Below, piece by piece: positions 1 through 12,700 of a DNA stretch of 64,000 bases (positions within the stretch are counted from its first letter, which is position 1; every line of letters starts with the position of its first letter). The position numbers and the translations under genes are program-made. Below the pieces are notes generated by a model, which saw nothing but the letters and a program-made list of their open reading frames with translations, was not told the DNA's origin and made no database searches. Origin of the DNA: Morchella semilibera (lineage: Eukaryota > Ascomycota > Pezizomycetes > Pezizales > Morchellaceae); assembly GCA_009192285.1 (NCBI GenBank), contig CM018603.1, positions 981,307 through 1,045,306 on the forward strand, written 5' to 3'.

Positions 1-1136
1 CCTGGCGCCTCGAGACTCGGAAGTGTATAATCCCAGTATAGGACTTGCCAAGGGCGGCGATAAAGCTCTCACAGGCCCAGCAGACGCTCTTGGAAGTGCC
101 GAGTTCCAGTAATGGTAGCTTGAGGGTGAGGAGATGGGTGAGGAGGGTGCATTCCGCGTGAACGGAGGTCGTGACGGTTCTGGGGGGTGTATTATCGGGA
201 GGGACGGTCCAGTCGGTGCTGAGGGACGAGGATGTGAGGCTTGGGTAGGCGGAGAGGAGACTCTCCGGAGTGAGAGGCTGGTGGTTTCGGTGGCTGGCCC
301 ATGCGTTCGTTCACGGTACCAAGAATGTCATATTTGAGAGTTATGATTTCCGGTGATGGCGGTGCAATCTATTGGATTAACAACGGTGATTAAGAAGCGA
401 GAACGAGAAGCTTACTTCACGGAGAGTGATGGTGAGGCGTGGTTCGAGTTCGCTGCAGCCCTCTACAAGGCAACGAACGGCGCCGAAGTAGTCACCGAGC
501 TTCTGTAGTCGAGACGGGGTCATCGATTACCGAGTCTATACCTGGAGTGTAACCAATCGCGTATGCTATGAAGAGGGTACTGCTCGCACGGGTACCAGCT
601 AGTGCTTTAGTGGGTGCATTGCGGAGAGCTGTGAGCCAATGAGTGATCGACTTTTCCAGCGGCATGTCAGACAGGGACGGGAACCCTGTTGATTGAAGAC
701 TTTCCCAAAGGAGAGCAGAGGTGTCAGGAGGCGGCGGCTTGACTGTAAAACCTGCTTTAAGCCAATTAACAAGCTTGTTAAAGCGCGCCTTAACCTTCCG
801 CGAGCAGTTGTCGATGACGAGAGATAGGGCGTGCTGGCATGTGTCTTCAATGGAGCTGGTCTCTCGGGTTGTCGAATTGATGATATCCTGGAGGGCCTGG
901 ATGTACGATGATTCGGGAGCAGTACACGGGCGATTTTTTGAGAATAGAATCGTAACAAACCTAGTAGTACGTATAAGAGCTACAGCTGCTACATCACCAT
1001 TAGGCTCGGTGATTAATAGTAATGCTAGGAGGTTTAGGAGTTCCAGATGTTTCTGTTGAAGGGAGGAGCGGGGGCGAGGATACTCCAGGCAATGCGAAAA
1101 TAGACAATCATCGAATGGGGGTTGGAGAGTGGTCAT
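1..1136 (-). CDS. OTT_1508-type deaminase-like protein, 3' part cut by window edge
   Basis: The minus strand begins at an ATG at 1136 and stays open to 492, giving a helical, Leu-rich N-terminal region like that of fungal OTT_1508-like deaminase proteins. In another frame, bases 485-416 encode a stretch with GDYFGAVRCLVEGC, ending at a GTAAGC donor (415). Further down, bases 277-1 encode a segment with an HAE motif (152-160) and a CWAC motif (71-82). This His-Glu plus Cys-x2-Cys pair is the zinc-binding signature of the cytidine-deaminase fold. One intron from 415 to 278 joins the last two segments in phase. The junction between the first and second segments could not be placed in phase, so either a frameshift or an unusual intron lies near 530-490. 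The substrate is unknown for this family. The C-terminus lies outside the window. Confidence 0.6.
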
Positions 1137-1578
1137 CTTTGATGGATAATGGATATGGGCTTCCTAAATAGGAGGTGCGATTACTAAAAAGCAGTGAATT
1201 GATTTATGATTATTATCCAAAGTAGATATCGTCTCTACTTTATAGGAATCGAAACAGAGAGAGATATCTGTATATAAAGAAAGCATTATGCAAATAAGAC
1301 TTTATGTTGATTAGTCAGCTTCTTTCTGGCAGCATATCCCAGAGGTGGAAGATGGAGAGAGAGAGAGAAGAGGTGCAGGGGTTTAAGTAAGCACGGCGCA
1401 TCAGGTTTGGTGCGGTTACCCTGCCTGACGACTTGCTTACATGTCCGAGGGACGGTGGAGGGACGGACCAGTCTCGTCTAGGCGTAGCCATTTCTGGCAG
1501 GCAGGAAAGCCGCTACAGTAAAGATGTAAGCTTTACCTTTATAGGCATATAGTAGCTCGAAAGATTTGCACCCATTGC

Positions 1579-2069
1579 TCAACAGTAGTCCACCAGAGCG
1601 GAATAGCCTCTCATCCATCTCTCCATATTCTCTATCAGCTCGAAAGATCTACCATCGATCTAACCATTCGCCACCTTTCTCCTGTTGTAACAAATCCGTA
1701 GACCTCGCCGCCACCATCACCATCGCCGCCACAATAACTATTGTTGTCTTTCATATCTTTCATTGCCAACAAACACTGCTTTATCGTTTCTCCAAGAGAA
1801 GCTTTCTTTGCCTCTATGGCGAGGACAAACCTATCTTTCGTCACCGAAATGAGATCTAGCACAAAAGGTTCCTCTGTGCCACCTGTCTCAGAGTCCACAA
1901 AACATCTCTTTCTCCCTCTGTAGGCGTATGCATCATCCTGAAGTAATACCTGAGGTTGAGAACACATCCCGTCTTGCGCCTGAAATCCAAAAGAACAGGA
2001 TGGAATGGCATTATAGTTGAGTGATTCTAGTCTAACTCCTAGTCTCTTCTCTGCTTCACGAATGGTCAT
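1579..2069 (-). pseudogene. Fungal PD-(D/E)XK nuclease-like protein, frameshifted fragment
   Basis: From an ATG at 2069 the frame encodes about 138 residues that match the core of a common fungal restriction-endonuclease-fold family. A hydrophobic strand ending FVLDL is followed by FVLAIEAKK (acidic residue plus E-x-K), then KQCLLAMKDM and VYGFVTTGERW. After WRMVR the expected continuation (DGRSFELIENM) is present but in another frame. It is restored by assuming one missing base near 1657-1660, and it then ends at a stop at 1579-1581. The protein is also shorter at the N-terminus than usual. Such copies are numerous in repeat-rich fungal genomes and are often decayed. A nuclease activity is inferred from the fold only. 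Confidence 0.55.
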
Positions 2070-2252
2070 CTTGGAATAAGAAGTAGTCCACCTAGTCTGT
2101 CCCTTCTTTTGCCCGGTGTTATCTTCACCCGTCGTATTCTGTGCGTGGTGCTCGTACCTCGATTTATTAGCTTAAAGATGGGGAATTTGACACAGTATCG
2201 AGATGAAACAGTGAGTGTTTAGATGGGGGAATGGTTGGAGTCAGCTCCACAT

Positions 2253-2374
2253 TAGAGTGATTTGGCCAATCCCTGGTCTTCAAATTTTGAGCTCAAATTT
2301 TGGGATTTTTAACAAAAACTATCGCTAAGAACTAAATATTTAGGTTTAGAGAGGTTGTTGGCCAAACCGCTCTA
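2253..2374. mobile_element. Miniature inverted-repeat element, copy 1
   Basis: A short non-coding element is bounded by TA on both sides, with imperfect terminal inverted repeats GAGTGATTTGGCCAA and its complement (right end reads TTGGCCAAACCGCTC). The interior shares TTTGAGCTCAAA, ACAACCTCT and AAATATTTA blocks with the copies at 19701 and 25986, here in the opposite orientation. TA target duplication and short TIRs are typical of non-autonomous Tc1/mariner-type elements. No transposase is present in the window. Confidence 0.75.
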
Positions 2375-3117
2375 CCGCGGATTGGCACCAATCAGGTTTC
2401 CAGGAAATTAATGATGACACTTACCAGAATATTTGCTGGCACGGCGCGCCAAACCGCACCAAACCTATCCCACACGCGTAGTACAGGGCTCGTGTTGGCA
2501 GAGCAAACGGGATGCCCAACTTTCATGATTCTATAAACGAACACGTTGACCTCGTTAGGTTCGGCCGTTTTATTATTTGGAGGGAGGGGGGTGAAACGAG
2601 TGCTGTCCAATGACCGAGGTTTCGAGTGCTATTTCATGATGCGTGCCAACACCCTATGATACCACACCACTTCCAACTTTCCGTACAGGCGCCTGGCAGG
2701 TTTCGGTTCCTTTCACGCATTTGAGCGGGGAAATATCGAATAATGAATAGCGTGACATCTTACGTTACTTGTCCCAAAAATGTTAACAGCTCCCCGCGTT
2801 TTTCACCAAGTTCCGAAAACCAGACGACGCGATTAGCCCCCAAGTATTCAATCTTTGGACCATTTCTCGACAAAGGACAACCTGATTACCACTAAATATC
2901 GGCATAAAAAGCCTGAGTAGCAAACGCACTCAGTGACGCAAATCCTCTATCAAAAAACAAAAAAGGCCAAACGCCCGGTCTCCATGTAGAACTACCAAAT
3001 AATAAAGCTGAGCAAATCTGTATTCTCTTCTTCAGAGTCAGATGCATACAGGACTTAAGGATCGGGGTCCATGACCTATACTTCTGGCTTCTCAATAGTC
3101 TTGGATGGGTTTGCACT

Positions 3118-3921
3118 TCAAACCCTATTCCCCAATCCCCCAACCCGAACCTCTCGCCGCACAATCACTACTCTAGTAGCACCGCGAACATTCATCGACC
3201 TCGCCCCTTCAACTCCGAACTCATCCACTCGTCCATCGACTCCGGCTGAAACCATTATCCTAATCAAGGCTCCAATGCGCATCTCCATCTCCTGCAAACC
3301 TTGAACTACACTGGACTGCCGCTGATCCAAAGCGCCCATCGTAAAGTAACCAATTCTTACTCTTTTTTTTTTATCTTTCTTCGGGGTCCCCTTTAGGCCT
3401 GAATACACACGAACTAGATGATTAAAGGATAAACTCGAACCCGAATGACTAAGGATATCGTAAAAGACCGAATGGCTATCGAATGAATCGAAGCGTAAGC
3501 GTAGATGAATGAATACAATTCTAAGAAAATTTCTCTACCTTAGGGGGGGCATGCCATCCCTATAGATGTGGCTCGCTTCAGCCATCCCGATTAGATAACT
3601 TGGGAACGTTCCAAGTCTAAGATATACATATTTCCCGTTATACTCATACAAACTCGGCCGGGCGACAGCAAAACTCGCCCATAAAGGGTGGCCAAGCGTT
3701 CCCAGCACGGGGAGGGGTGCCTTCAGCTTCAAGCGATCGTCGTACCACCCGACAAATTTCCTCAGAGGTTCCTTATCTCCATCAAGACCTTTCATCGTAC
3801 AGCTCGGGGTTTTGGATGTTGAGGAGGATCTCTGCTTGATTACGATCGACCTTGTCATCTTCTCAGTCTTTTTGCCGACGTGGTTGGGCGGATAGTTCTT
3901 GCCGCTATGGTTGTCCACCAT
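3118..3921 (-). CDS. Possible two-exon hypothetical protein
   Basis: Two open minus-strand segments lie close together: 3921-3535 (starts at an ATG, contains WYDDRLKLKAPLPVLGTLGHP) and 3408-3118 (contains ALDQRQSSVVQGLQEMEMRIG, a likely amphipathic helix). A GTAGAG donor after 3540 and an AG near 3402 could join them, but phase and family are not certain. The helical second part loosely recalls N-terminal domains of fungal NLR-like proteins. No domain is recognised, and this may be a chance reading frame or a decayed gene. Confidence 0.2.
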
Positions 3922-6646
3922 GGATGCAACCCCGATGAGTACTCACTTGGAGTGATAGCCATCGTGCCAACAGCAGTGGCGGCGAATTTAACAAAACCCT
4001 TTAGCTAGCATTTTCCCCGAGGGAGAGCACATCTCACTTTGGAGAAACATTCTGCTCTCGTTAAGTCAGTTTCATAATCCTTTCATTTGATATGGCATGC
4101 AAATACACTACCGCCTGTACGCATATCCATATGAGGATTATTATAGAGCGGTATATGTGTCAAAAGCAATTTTGCCAGCGGTGGCAAACCGACGGCCACC
4201 GGCGGAAGAACATGTTGAATTCAGCGTCAGCGCGAACATGTCCCTAAACCCAGCTCTTATCCTATGAAATAATCTTTCTAAGCTCGGGACATGGTGTTCA
4301 AATTGGGACGTATGAGTTTCCAAGCACAGAATTCCGAGTTTGGGATTCCGAGCTCATGATACATGCTGGGATTGGTATTCCTCCGCTACCTAACCCGATA
4401 GGATCCCATAAGTCCAAAAGGGAAACTTCTATTAGAAATACAGAGCATTGAAGAATCTTCCTTCACGCAGCATAATTCCAGGTCGTAACACGCCGTGATA
4501 CTACCGGTCAGTTCCGATTGTCTCTGCAAATTGATGCGGGGGTGTTTTGTTGGAAATTCGGGGGTATATACATGTATGTCTAGAGCCAATCTATCGACAG
4601 GAACACACTAATATTATGGCTCCAAAATGTATCAGGAATTACAGGATCGATCCTCCATATTCGTACATAATACTTCTATATAGCAGAGCGGACAGGATGC
4701 CCAACTTTCATCGTTCTATGGCCGACCATGCCGAAATTACCTATTGATTGACGCCTCAAAGGACAGCCCACTCTACTGACAATACTACTCTTCAATTCAC
4801 CCAGTAATTCCAGGCCGGGAAAGGCATTCCGTATTCCAAGCAATCAGAAGACCAAACTATCCACGTCCTAGCTCTCTTACCTCGCCGTTCAGGCCTGTAA
4901 TGAGATCGTGACCTACTTGTATGAAAACCTGTATATCAGTTTCCAGGTGTTACTAGTAAAACCCTCTTGAGTAGAAGTAAATAATATTCCTCAATATCGG
5001 TTCTTAATGAGAATAACTTGACCTAACAAATTATTAACGCAACGGTGAAAAAACCGTGAAGCCTAATACTGTCCGGCTTCACTGAGTAGCATAATTAATC
5101 GGTCGGTGTTAATTAATTAGAGAAGATATATATAACTAATTATTTTATAGGCACCGGCGATTCCTGCCCTCAGGTACCGAGTCGTCACGCACTGCCGTCG
5201 TCATAAGGCTGAATCTCGTATAGGCCCCCCCTAATCCTCGAGACACGATGCTCCTGCAGAGCCTTGACCCAGCAGGTCCAGCACAAACCCACCCGTATTC
5301 ACCACCCCGATCATTATCCCGAATCGTAGCTAAAAATGGCTGTTCTCCATCACCCCACAGTCCTTAATCACGACTATCACTCGGACCCACCCCCGACAAC
5401 CCAGACCTTAAGCCTAGGCCACAGCTGATTAGAATAATACCAAAAGACCCCGCCGACCTCCTTCAGTGTTTCACCCTTTTTTTTTTTTTCTCCCGCACGG
5501 AGCCAAAGCCCCCCGAGAGGACGTAGGGGCTGTCAATCTCCGGCATCTACTAGTTGCAGGAAGGGAAGGCCTTGGCAGACACTCCGAATGCAGTGTAGAG
5601 CCACATAATAACCGAGCAACCACCACAACCGATATTGGAATTTTGGCAGAGGGATCGTGGAGGCCTATAGCTAGGGATTAGGGATCGCGGGAGGAGCTAG
5701 CCTACAGAATTGCAATAGAGAAGGGATCGCAGGAATTAAAAAAAACATACTATCTACGGCGCGAGATCAGGAAGTAGAGGGTGACCTTAACAACCCTGTA
5801 CCTACATACACCACCACTTCAATCAATTTTCTCATTGGCTCTGAGGGAGGGCCTCACCTTCAACCCGACTCTACGATTGCCAGAGCCAATGAGATATTAC
5901 TCTGAACTAGCGCGAACAACAACGTCGCCCTCGTATTATTTGTAAAGACGTGACAACATGACCAGCGACTGATTTCTCCTCGCCAGCGGCTAATTCCTCC
6001 TCTTCACCAGCGAGTCGACCGATCCAGTCGACCGGATGTTTGAGCCTGTGCGAATTAAGGGACTAGTTTTGAGTGAGACTTGCGCATGGGGGTTGTGAAT
6101 TGGCATCTGTCTGCAGTGATAGGGATGGTGCAGAATATTACAGGCAGAGACCATGCGAAGCATATTCAATGTCCGGTACAATTGAGAAATGTGCACGCAT
6201 TTAGTGTTAGCTTTTTGTGCAGGTATAAAATAAGGAAAATCATGCGAGTGGTAATTCTCGGCAGATACATACATACATTCATTCATGTATGGGTATGTAG
6301 TTCTATGACTTGGTCGAGTGCACCAATCATGTATGATCACTCGGTATTTCTTCATGCATTATAATATTAACGGCTCGCACTCCTGGCGGCATCTCAATTC
6401 GCCCTTGAGACATGATAGCAGTCATAAAAAGCGCTAAAAATGCGAGAAAAAAAAACGACCAAGTTCTCATATGATGAGCCTGAGCAAATTTAACGCTACC
6501 CGCGGGATTATTTTGACAAATCTCGGCGACCCCATCCCGCAACCGCAACCGTGTAACATCACACCTCCCGAGCCGCAGGCTCTACTAACCCAGAAGGCTT
6601 ATGTAGATACGGGAACACGCGGTAACAAAAGATACGAACATATATA
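3922..6646. other. Intergenic, no supported gene
   Basis: No convincing coding sequence is seen. The stretch contains a short inverted repeat at 5830-5894, three AGGGATCG direct repeats near 5650-5730, one TACATGTA site (about 4567) and two ATCACTCG sites (5376, 6336). Confidence 0.5.
5830..5894. repeat. Perfect 14-bp inverted repeat
   Basis: TCTCATTGGCTCTG at 5830-5843 is repeated as its exact complement at 5881-5894, with a 37-bp spacer. It could be the remains of a small element or form a hairpin. No gene is attached to it. Confidence 0.6.
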
Positions 6647-6700
6647 TGCGCCAAACCCGGATCGAACGGGTGACCTTCAGATAATTTGACTGAGTTTTTA

Positions 6701-6731
<31 letters not shown>

Positions 6732-6737
6732 TAGCGC
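6647..6737 (-). tRNA. tRNA-Phe(GAA) with an 18-nt intron
   Basis: The minus strand folds as a complete cloverleaf: acceptor GCGCTAA pairing with TTGGCGC, D-arm GCTCAGTTGGGAGAGC, anticodon stem TCAGA/TCTGA, T-arm ACCCG-TTCGATC-CGGGT, discriminator A. The anticodon loop CTGAAG is interrupted after position 37 by an 18-nt intron (TAAAAACTCAGTCAAATT) that closely resembles the known yeast tRNA-Phe intron. A TTTT run follows the 3' end as a Pol III terminator. CCA is not encoded, as expected for a nuclear gene. Confidence 0.95.
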
Positions 6738-9700
6738 ATGACATTACTAACTAAATTTGTCGTAAGCCACAAATAAAAAAATTTCTTAAAATGAGTCTGT
6801 ATAATTTAATAAGTACATGATTATATCTTGAAAAATTCTGATAGCTCGTAAACTCGGGTAGCTAGTCAATATTTTACATCACGGGAGTTCTACATGACGT
6901 ACCTACCATTATTTATCCCCCCTTGTCATTGACCATGTGTCAAATATTGCGTACTTGAATTCCTACTTGAAGTAATGCTAATCTTTCCGGCTGGTAATCA
7001 AAGTGGAGTGATATCTGATGATGCGGTAATCGCGCGCTCTAATTTTAACCTGAAAAACGTTGATATTCGTACTGGATACAGGCATGTCCTATTATGCTAA
7101 ATAAAAAAGACTTAATCTGATACCTCAATTAAAAACTGAGTGATTTTATTCAACTTGATAAGTTGAACTTTGCTGTCCTGGTTGTCATGAGCTAGCGGAA
7201 AGCATTGATATCCAGTTCTCTCCGATATTGCATAGAGGAACGTAGGTACTTACTCTAGAGATGTATCTCACGACATCACCCTTACTGAAATATCGTAGTC
7301 AATGACTGATATCATACCACCCCATCATGGATGTGTATACGACGTATTCCCTGAAGAAAAAGGCTGCGATATACCGATCTGGAATTCGAAACCGGACTCG
7401 CTTGACTGCAATTGCCTACTAAAATTTACTACGTTCGTGATATTTAGCTCTGTAGGGCTAATACTAGTCCCTAAGGGGCAACTTTACCCGCAACCAATCA
7501 AATATTTATAGGGAGATATGCCAAGATTTGTCCGAATCCCCGACCGCGGACTCGGGAGTTTCGAGATCACAAGGTATCACTCAGATAATTGCATTCCCAT
7601 GATCATGATATGGATGGTATGATGGGAACGTACATATCTTCCCTCCCCCGGGACCCATCCCATTTGTGCGTTATGAGGCTTAGACGATCTAAACTTGGCT
7701 ATTTGATAAGTAAACAAACGCTCTAGGGGCACCAGGAAGAGTATGGGACCGAAGCCCTGACTCGCAGGTCTCTGGGAAGTACCCTTATGAAAGTTAGGCG
7801 TCCTCCAGGTAGACATGGTACCCTTTCCTACAGGTAGCGTTTTACTAGGTTCGCTTTCAAAGAGACTACCACCTCCACAGCGCTCCGAGCGGCTAGACCT
7901 GGCCTTCGAAGTGGATAATGTATATTAAAGAAGTGGAGCGCCGATGCAACTCTTCCCTTTTCCAAGTTAGCTATTAACCGCGAGATTCTGCCGGTACTTT
8001 GTCCAGACCTATCGGTTATCACTAGGATCTGAGTCCGATCCTAGCACGAGAGGAGTAACCTTATAGAGTTGTGATAGTCAATTTAGCATCCAGAAATAGC
8101 ACGCCCCCAACTTTCGCAGCGAGGTCGCCCTTTCCCTGCGAGTGATACTTCATGAGTTCATGGATCATAAGTTCCCGACAGACCGGTTAAGAGCCCGACC
8201 ATCTGTTGCAACGCGTGGTGTGAAACCTCCAGGAGCAAGAAGCCAAGGACTTTCCGTACCTTAATTAAACGAACCTTTGTGCGACTAACCGTGTTGGTCT
8301 CAATAGCCTTACGGGCCCGAGGTACTAGGTCCTTGGGACACCTTGGGGGAATGAAATTACGCAGGATTCAATTATCCTTGATACTTGTGCTGGGGCCAAA
8401 ATGTGTGGAAAAGAGCTCCAACCGTTCTCCTTTGGCAGCAGGCAGCATACTACAACCTAAAAATTATATCCACCTCTCGTGTCCCTTTCCGCTACGCGGA
8501 CTTACGCTGTACCCACAAAAAGCCCCGAGCTGACATTTTTTCACGGATTTTTCCGGTGAATAGGTAGCTATCCCTTTAATTTTATCTGTGAACCCCCCAC
8601 AATGCGGGCCGTCCCGAGCTGGCTCTCTTCTCTCGTGGAGGTTGTCCTGGGTGGGGGCACACCTTGGTTAATTTCGAGTTGAGTGATGCATGATAGTAGG
8701 TACAAGGCTAAACAATATCATATAACCAGGGGTGTGGTTGGCGCAACAGGTTACTGTTAAGGGGGGGACTGAAACAATTTAATACGCCTACCCGGCCAGG
8801 CGGTTCGGGATTGTGTTATTGAGGAGTGAATTCCGACGGTTTGGGCGCTACAGTTTTACGTCCCCTGCGATTGGGGCATCCTCGCTTCCAAAATGGTCGC
8901 AATCCTGCAAACACTCAACAAACAACCAACAATCGATGCAATGCTAGACACAACAAGTATTTATGCCCGTGTCTCACCTCCCCCACATAAACTGGGAGCT
9001 GGGTATGCCTTTTCTTTCCCCGCGAACCGCATCTAGGGAGTACATACCTTGATTCTGGGACTCCTTGAGCTTAGAATGCGTCGAAAATAGGGAAATGTTC
9101 CGGCAAAGGCCTGAACAGCGAAGTCAACAACGCAACACCAGCTCCTAGGTCTTTATCGAAAGACATTCTTTGTATTATGTGGTGGCGCCGGTGCTGGCGC
9201 TGGTGGCACCGGTGATCTAGCACTTTAAAGGCATTCCACCAGATCAATGCGGATAGAGATGGCGACCCAAGCGGCCGGTAACATCAAATACCAAACTGTC
9301 GTATCCGATCGGCTGGAGAAATTTGTTGCAGATCTGCCGGTAAACGGATCGCATTTTGATCCGCTAAGAGCTAGGATTTATCCCACGAGACCGATGAAAT
9401 CATTATTATTTTAGTTTGTAATTGTTCCAATACCCCCAAAATCCTGTGCATATGAGATCAAAGTTACTATTAGCAGACAAGATCTGCACCATTCAGCCAA
9501 TCGTTAAGCCGATAATCCCTGGCCGGAGATAGCCAGTATTTCCCACTGTTTTTGGTACGGCAATTGTGCATACAGAGTGATTCATTGAATAATGCCTTAC
9601 CTAGAGGTTCCGTTGTGCTTGAAGTTCTGGCTTTGCTTTGACCTCCTTTCCGGAACAAATGGCATCCACATTCCCTGCTATCCCGAAGGTAAACCCTCAA

Positions 9701-12700
9701 AGCAATCGCTCCAACACGTCCCGGGAGCCCGTCTCTCTACCCCGGTTCTATTGCACTTGCTGCAACATGCTAGCACATACAAATTCGGTGCTCGGGCGCC
9801 GGTTCCCAATTTGTTAAAACCCGATGAGCAATCGATGGTCCGATCCGGTCATGCGTAGATCAGACATTAACATTACCTGTTACCAGGTTGGTCTCAGACG
9901 ACACCAAAGCTTCAATCAACTTCACCCCATCACCACCACGCCATCCAAAATAAGGACCCTGTAGGCCTTCGTTGCGTGAAGCCATCCCGAGTGATGGAAA
10001 AAGCGCCACCTTGAGTGTAGGGCAGGATTTGTAAAACATAGCTAACGAGTTATCATTTGAAACACCGTGTAGATTCTAGAGCGCCGAATAGCACAGTGCT
10101 ACTGAATTTGTGGCTTAGGGTGAGTCAAACCCCACAGCTCAAGTTGATGCAAAAACTGTGTAGAGTACCATGATGTCATGCTCGGTCAATCATTGTTGGT
10201 GAAAGATGATATGATCCTGATAATCGATCGGGTACCCCTCGAGTTGGTCATTGCCTATGACCTATCGCTTTATAAGACCTATCGCCTTATCAGTGGTTGA
10301 TTTTGAGCGTCTATGAGTTGAGGATGCGAGTATGTTCTACAGGTTATTGGCGCGTTGGGACTTGTGGGGACGCCTAATTTCTCTCAGCCCTACGATATAT
10401 ATCAGCGTTCATACAGGCGTCGCAGTTACCTATAACTATTTTGGACCCTGAATATAACATCCAAATTGGACTGCCGACAGCGAGGTTGGCGCTCAAAAGA
10501 TTATGTGGATAGAACTAAGCTTAATCCGTAGCCGCTGGGGGGGGGAATCGAGCGTTTGGCGCGAAAAGCATAACCTAGACCAGCGTAGTAAATTCTAGGG
10601 ATCTCTAACACCGGAAAAAAAAAAAAAAAAAAAAAAAAAAGACATGGGAGCTAACCCCAAATGTAACCCAGCGAATTTTACTAGGTTGGCAATCTGGTCA
10701 ATTTGATCCTGTTTCTTTTTTTCTTTTTTTTTTTTTTACGTTAAAGTGTTTCATATTTTCCGACAATTTATTCCACTCCTTAACAGAGGCACCTAATCGA
10801 GTGGTCCGCCACCTTTATACATGGCGAACCGGAGAGTGGCCCCACCACCGACCGCAAGGTAATAGATTACTCTCACCTCTTATATGTCTAGGCAGGTATA
10901 TCAGCAGACGTGATGTTGGGATCTAGCCTCAATATGCTGAAAAAGCGGTAGATGAGTTGACATTTGACCCCCGCCGGTGATCGCGGGATCTTAGACCGTG
11001 GTCTCTTCGAGTTTCTAGATATAGGTTAGTCACTAACCACCCCCATAGAGATAAACATTTGAGTAGCACCGAATTTCTCAGCGTTTAAGCGGTTCTCACA
11101 GTAGCACGGGGCAAAATACGCATGCGAAATTTGCACAGCCAGTTATCAGGGATTTTATAACAGGTCAAATCAAGATATTTGCCACTACCTCCCCTGGTCT
11201 TAAATGAGGGTGCTACGTGGCTGATGTCGATATTAATGCTTCATATTCATCTAGTTCTTCAAAGTAGCAGCCACATACGTCTTCTCCTATGAGATATCTG
11301 CCGAGTTCCTGACCCTGGAATGACTGGATTTTAAGGAATCTTGCATTTTATTCTGGCTTCGGAAACCTTTAGGCCGTTTAACTGCAAAACCCGATCCTTC
11401 TTCACCTTTCTCGGCCTCAAATTTCGCCCAAAAGCCTTGCACCCAATAGAAACATCTTGCAGTTCACTTTGAGGTGCTTCCTAGCAAATTACAAGCAGCA
11501 TCTGCTTCAAATCACGTCATTGTGCGGGTTCCAGGTCAGAGAACTCAACCCGGCACATATCTCCCACAAAAGGCTCGCCCAGCTGGTATATGCAGATAAA
11601 TCTCTTCAGAAAATATCTATAGAAGGCCTAGTGCCTTCCGTACTTGGCGTGCGGATATCCAGCGCAATATTCAGGGAAATTTAAGGTTTGCATGAATTGA
11701 AAAGTGCCTCTCTTTACCCAGATGCAGCGAACTGTAAGTGCTCTCAACTTACGGGGATCATTGGATGCTGTGGAATTTATAGCGGGGATAATATCTCTAT
11801 TCAAATATATATTAGTCTAAAAGAATGGAAATGACACTTGCAGACGTATGAGTCCTGTCGGTAGTCGATCGTGTGACATTTTGGTCACAGCCTGCCCCCT
11901 ATTTCCTCCTAGACTGGCCTCGGAAGTATTGTGTGGTCAACAGACCCCTTAGTCCCCTTTCGTGGAGCCGTCCCTTGAATAAAATATTATGAAAACTTAC
12001 AAGGCGATCATAGCCATCTAATAGGAACCATTTGTTTGAACTTCTAGCCGGCAAAATCAATAGCCAACAACTAGTTTTCGGCTATAGATCAAGCCATGGG
12101 TCCCATTCGCTGTTTACAAGAATTTCCATGAACGCCTGTAGCTAGAGATTACTGTATTTATAGGCAGCACGTGATAGACTTGCATGGTCTTCGGGGTTAA
12201 GGCATTCCAAAAGCATGGGAAACCTATGGGCCTCTCAGTTCTCCAATTCTTGTGCTTAAGTTGGGCATGTCGTGACTAGAGATAAGGCTCCTAAAAGGAC
12301 CTAGAAAGAAAGGGATGGAGAAATAGGATCCAGGGGTAGACGTGCATAATGGAAAAGCCAATTAAATAAAACGGGTATTATCACTCTTTCGTGCCCCACA
12401 CAAGGATCGCCCAGCACACAGTTAGCCCGCATAGACTCCACACAATCGGCGGCGGATTCTGAGGCACATACGCTGCTCCCTGTGGATTTAACACTAGATT
12501 CCATTCGTTAGTCGGGTTCAGGACCTTCACCTACAGATGTCAAATATTGTGACTGGGCACTGGGAAAGGCCTCTTTGTGGCATAAGACCTATATTGACAT
12601 AGGACCTCTGATAGAATATAACTTCCTAACGGCAGACCGTAGCAGGATCTCATTGGTGCAGTTATACTGTATGTAAAAATGGTGCAAAGAGAGCGCCAGT

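Noticed and set aside
7828-8270. Possible rRNA or mitochondrial fragment (ACGAGAGGAG resembles the sarcin-ricin loop)
   Set aside because: Only about ten bases agree; flanking bases do not follow large-subunit rRNA.
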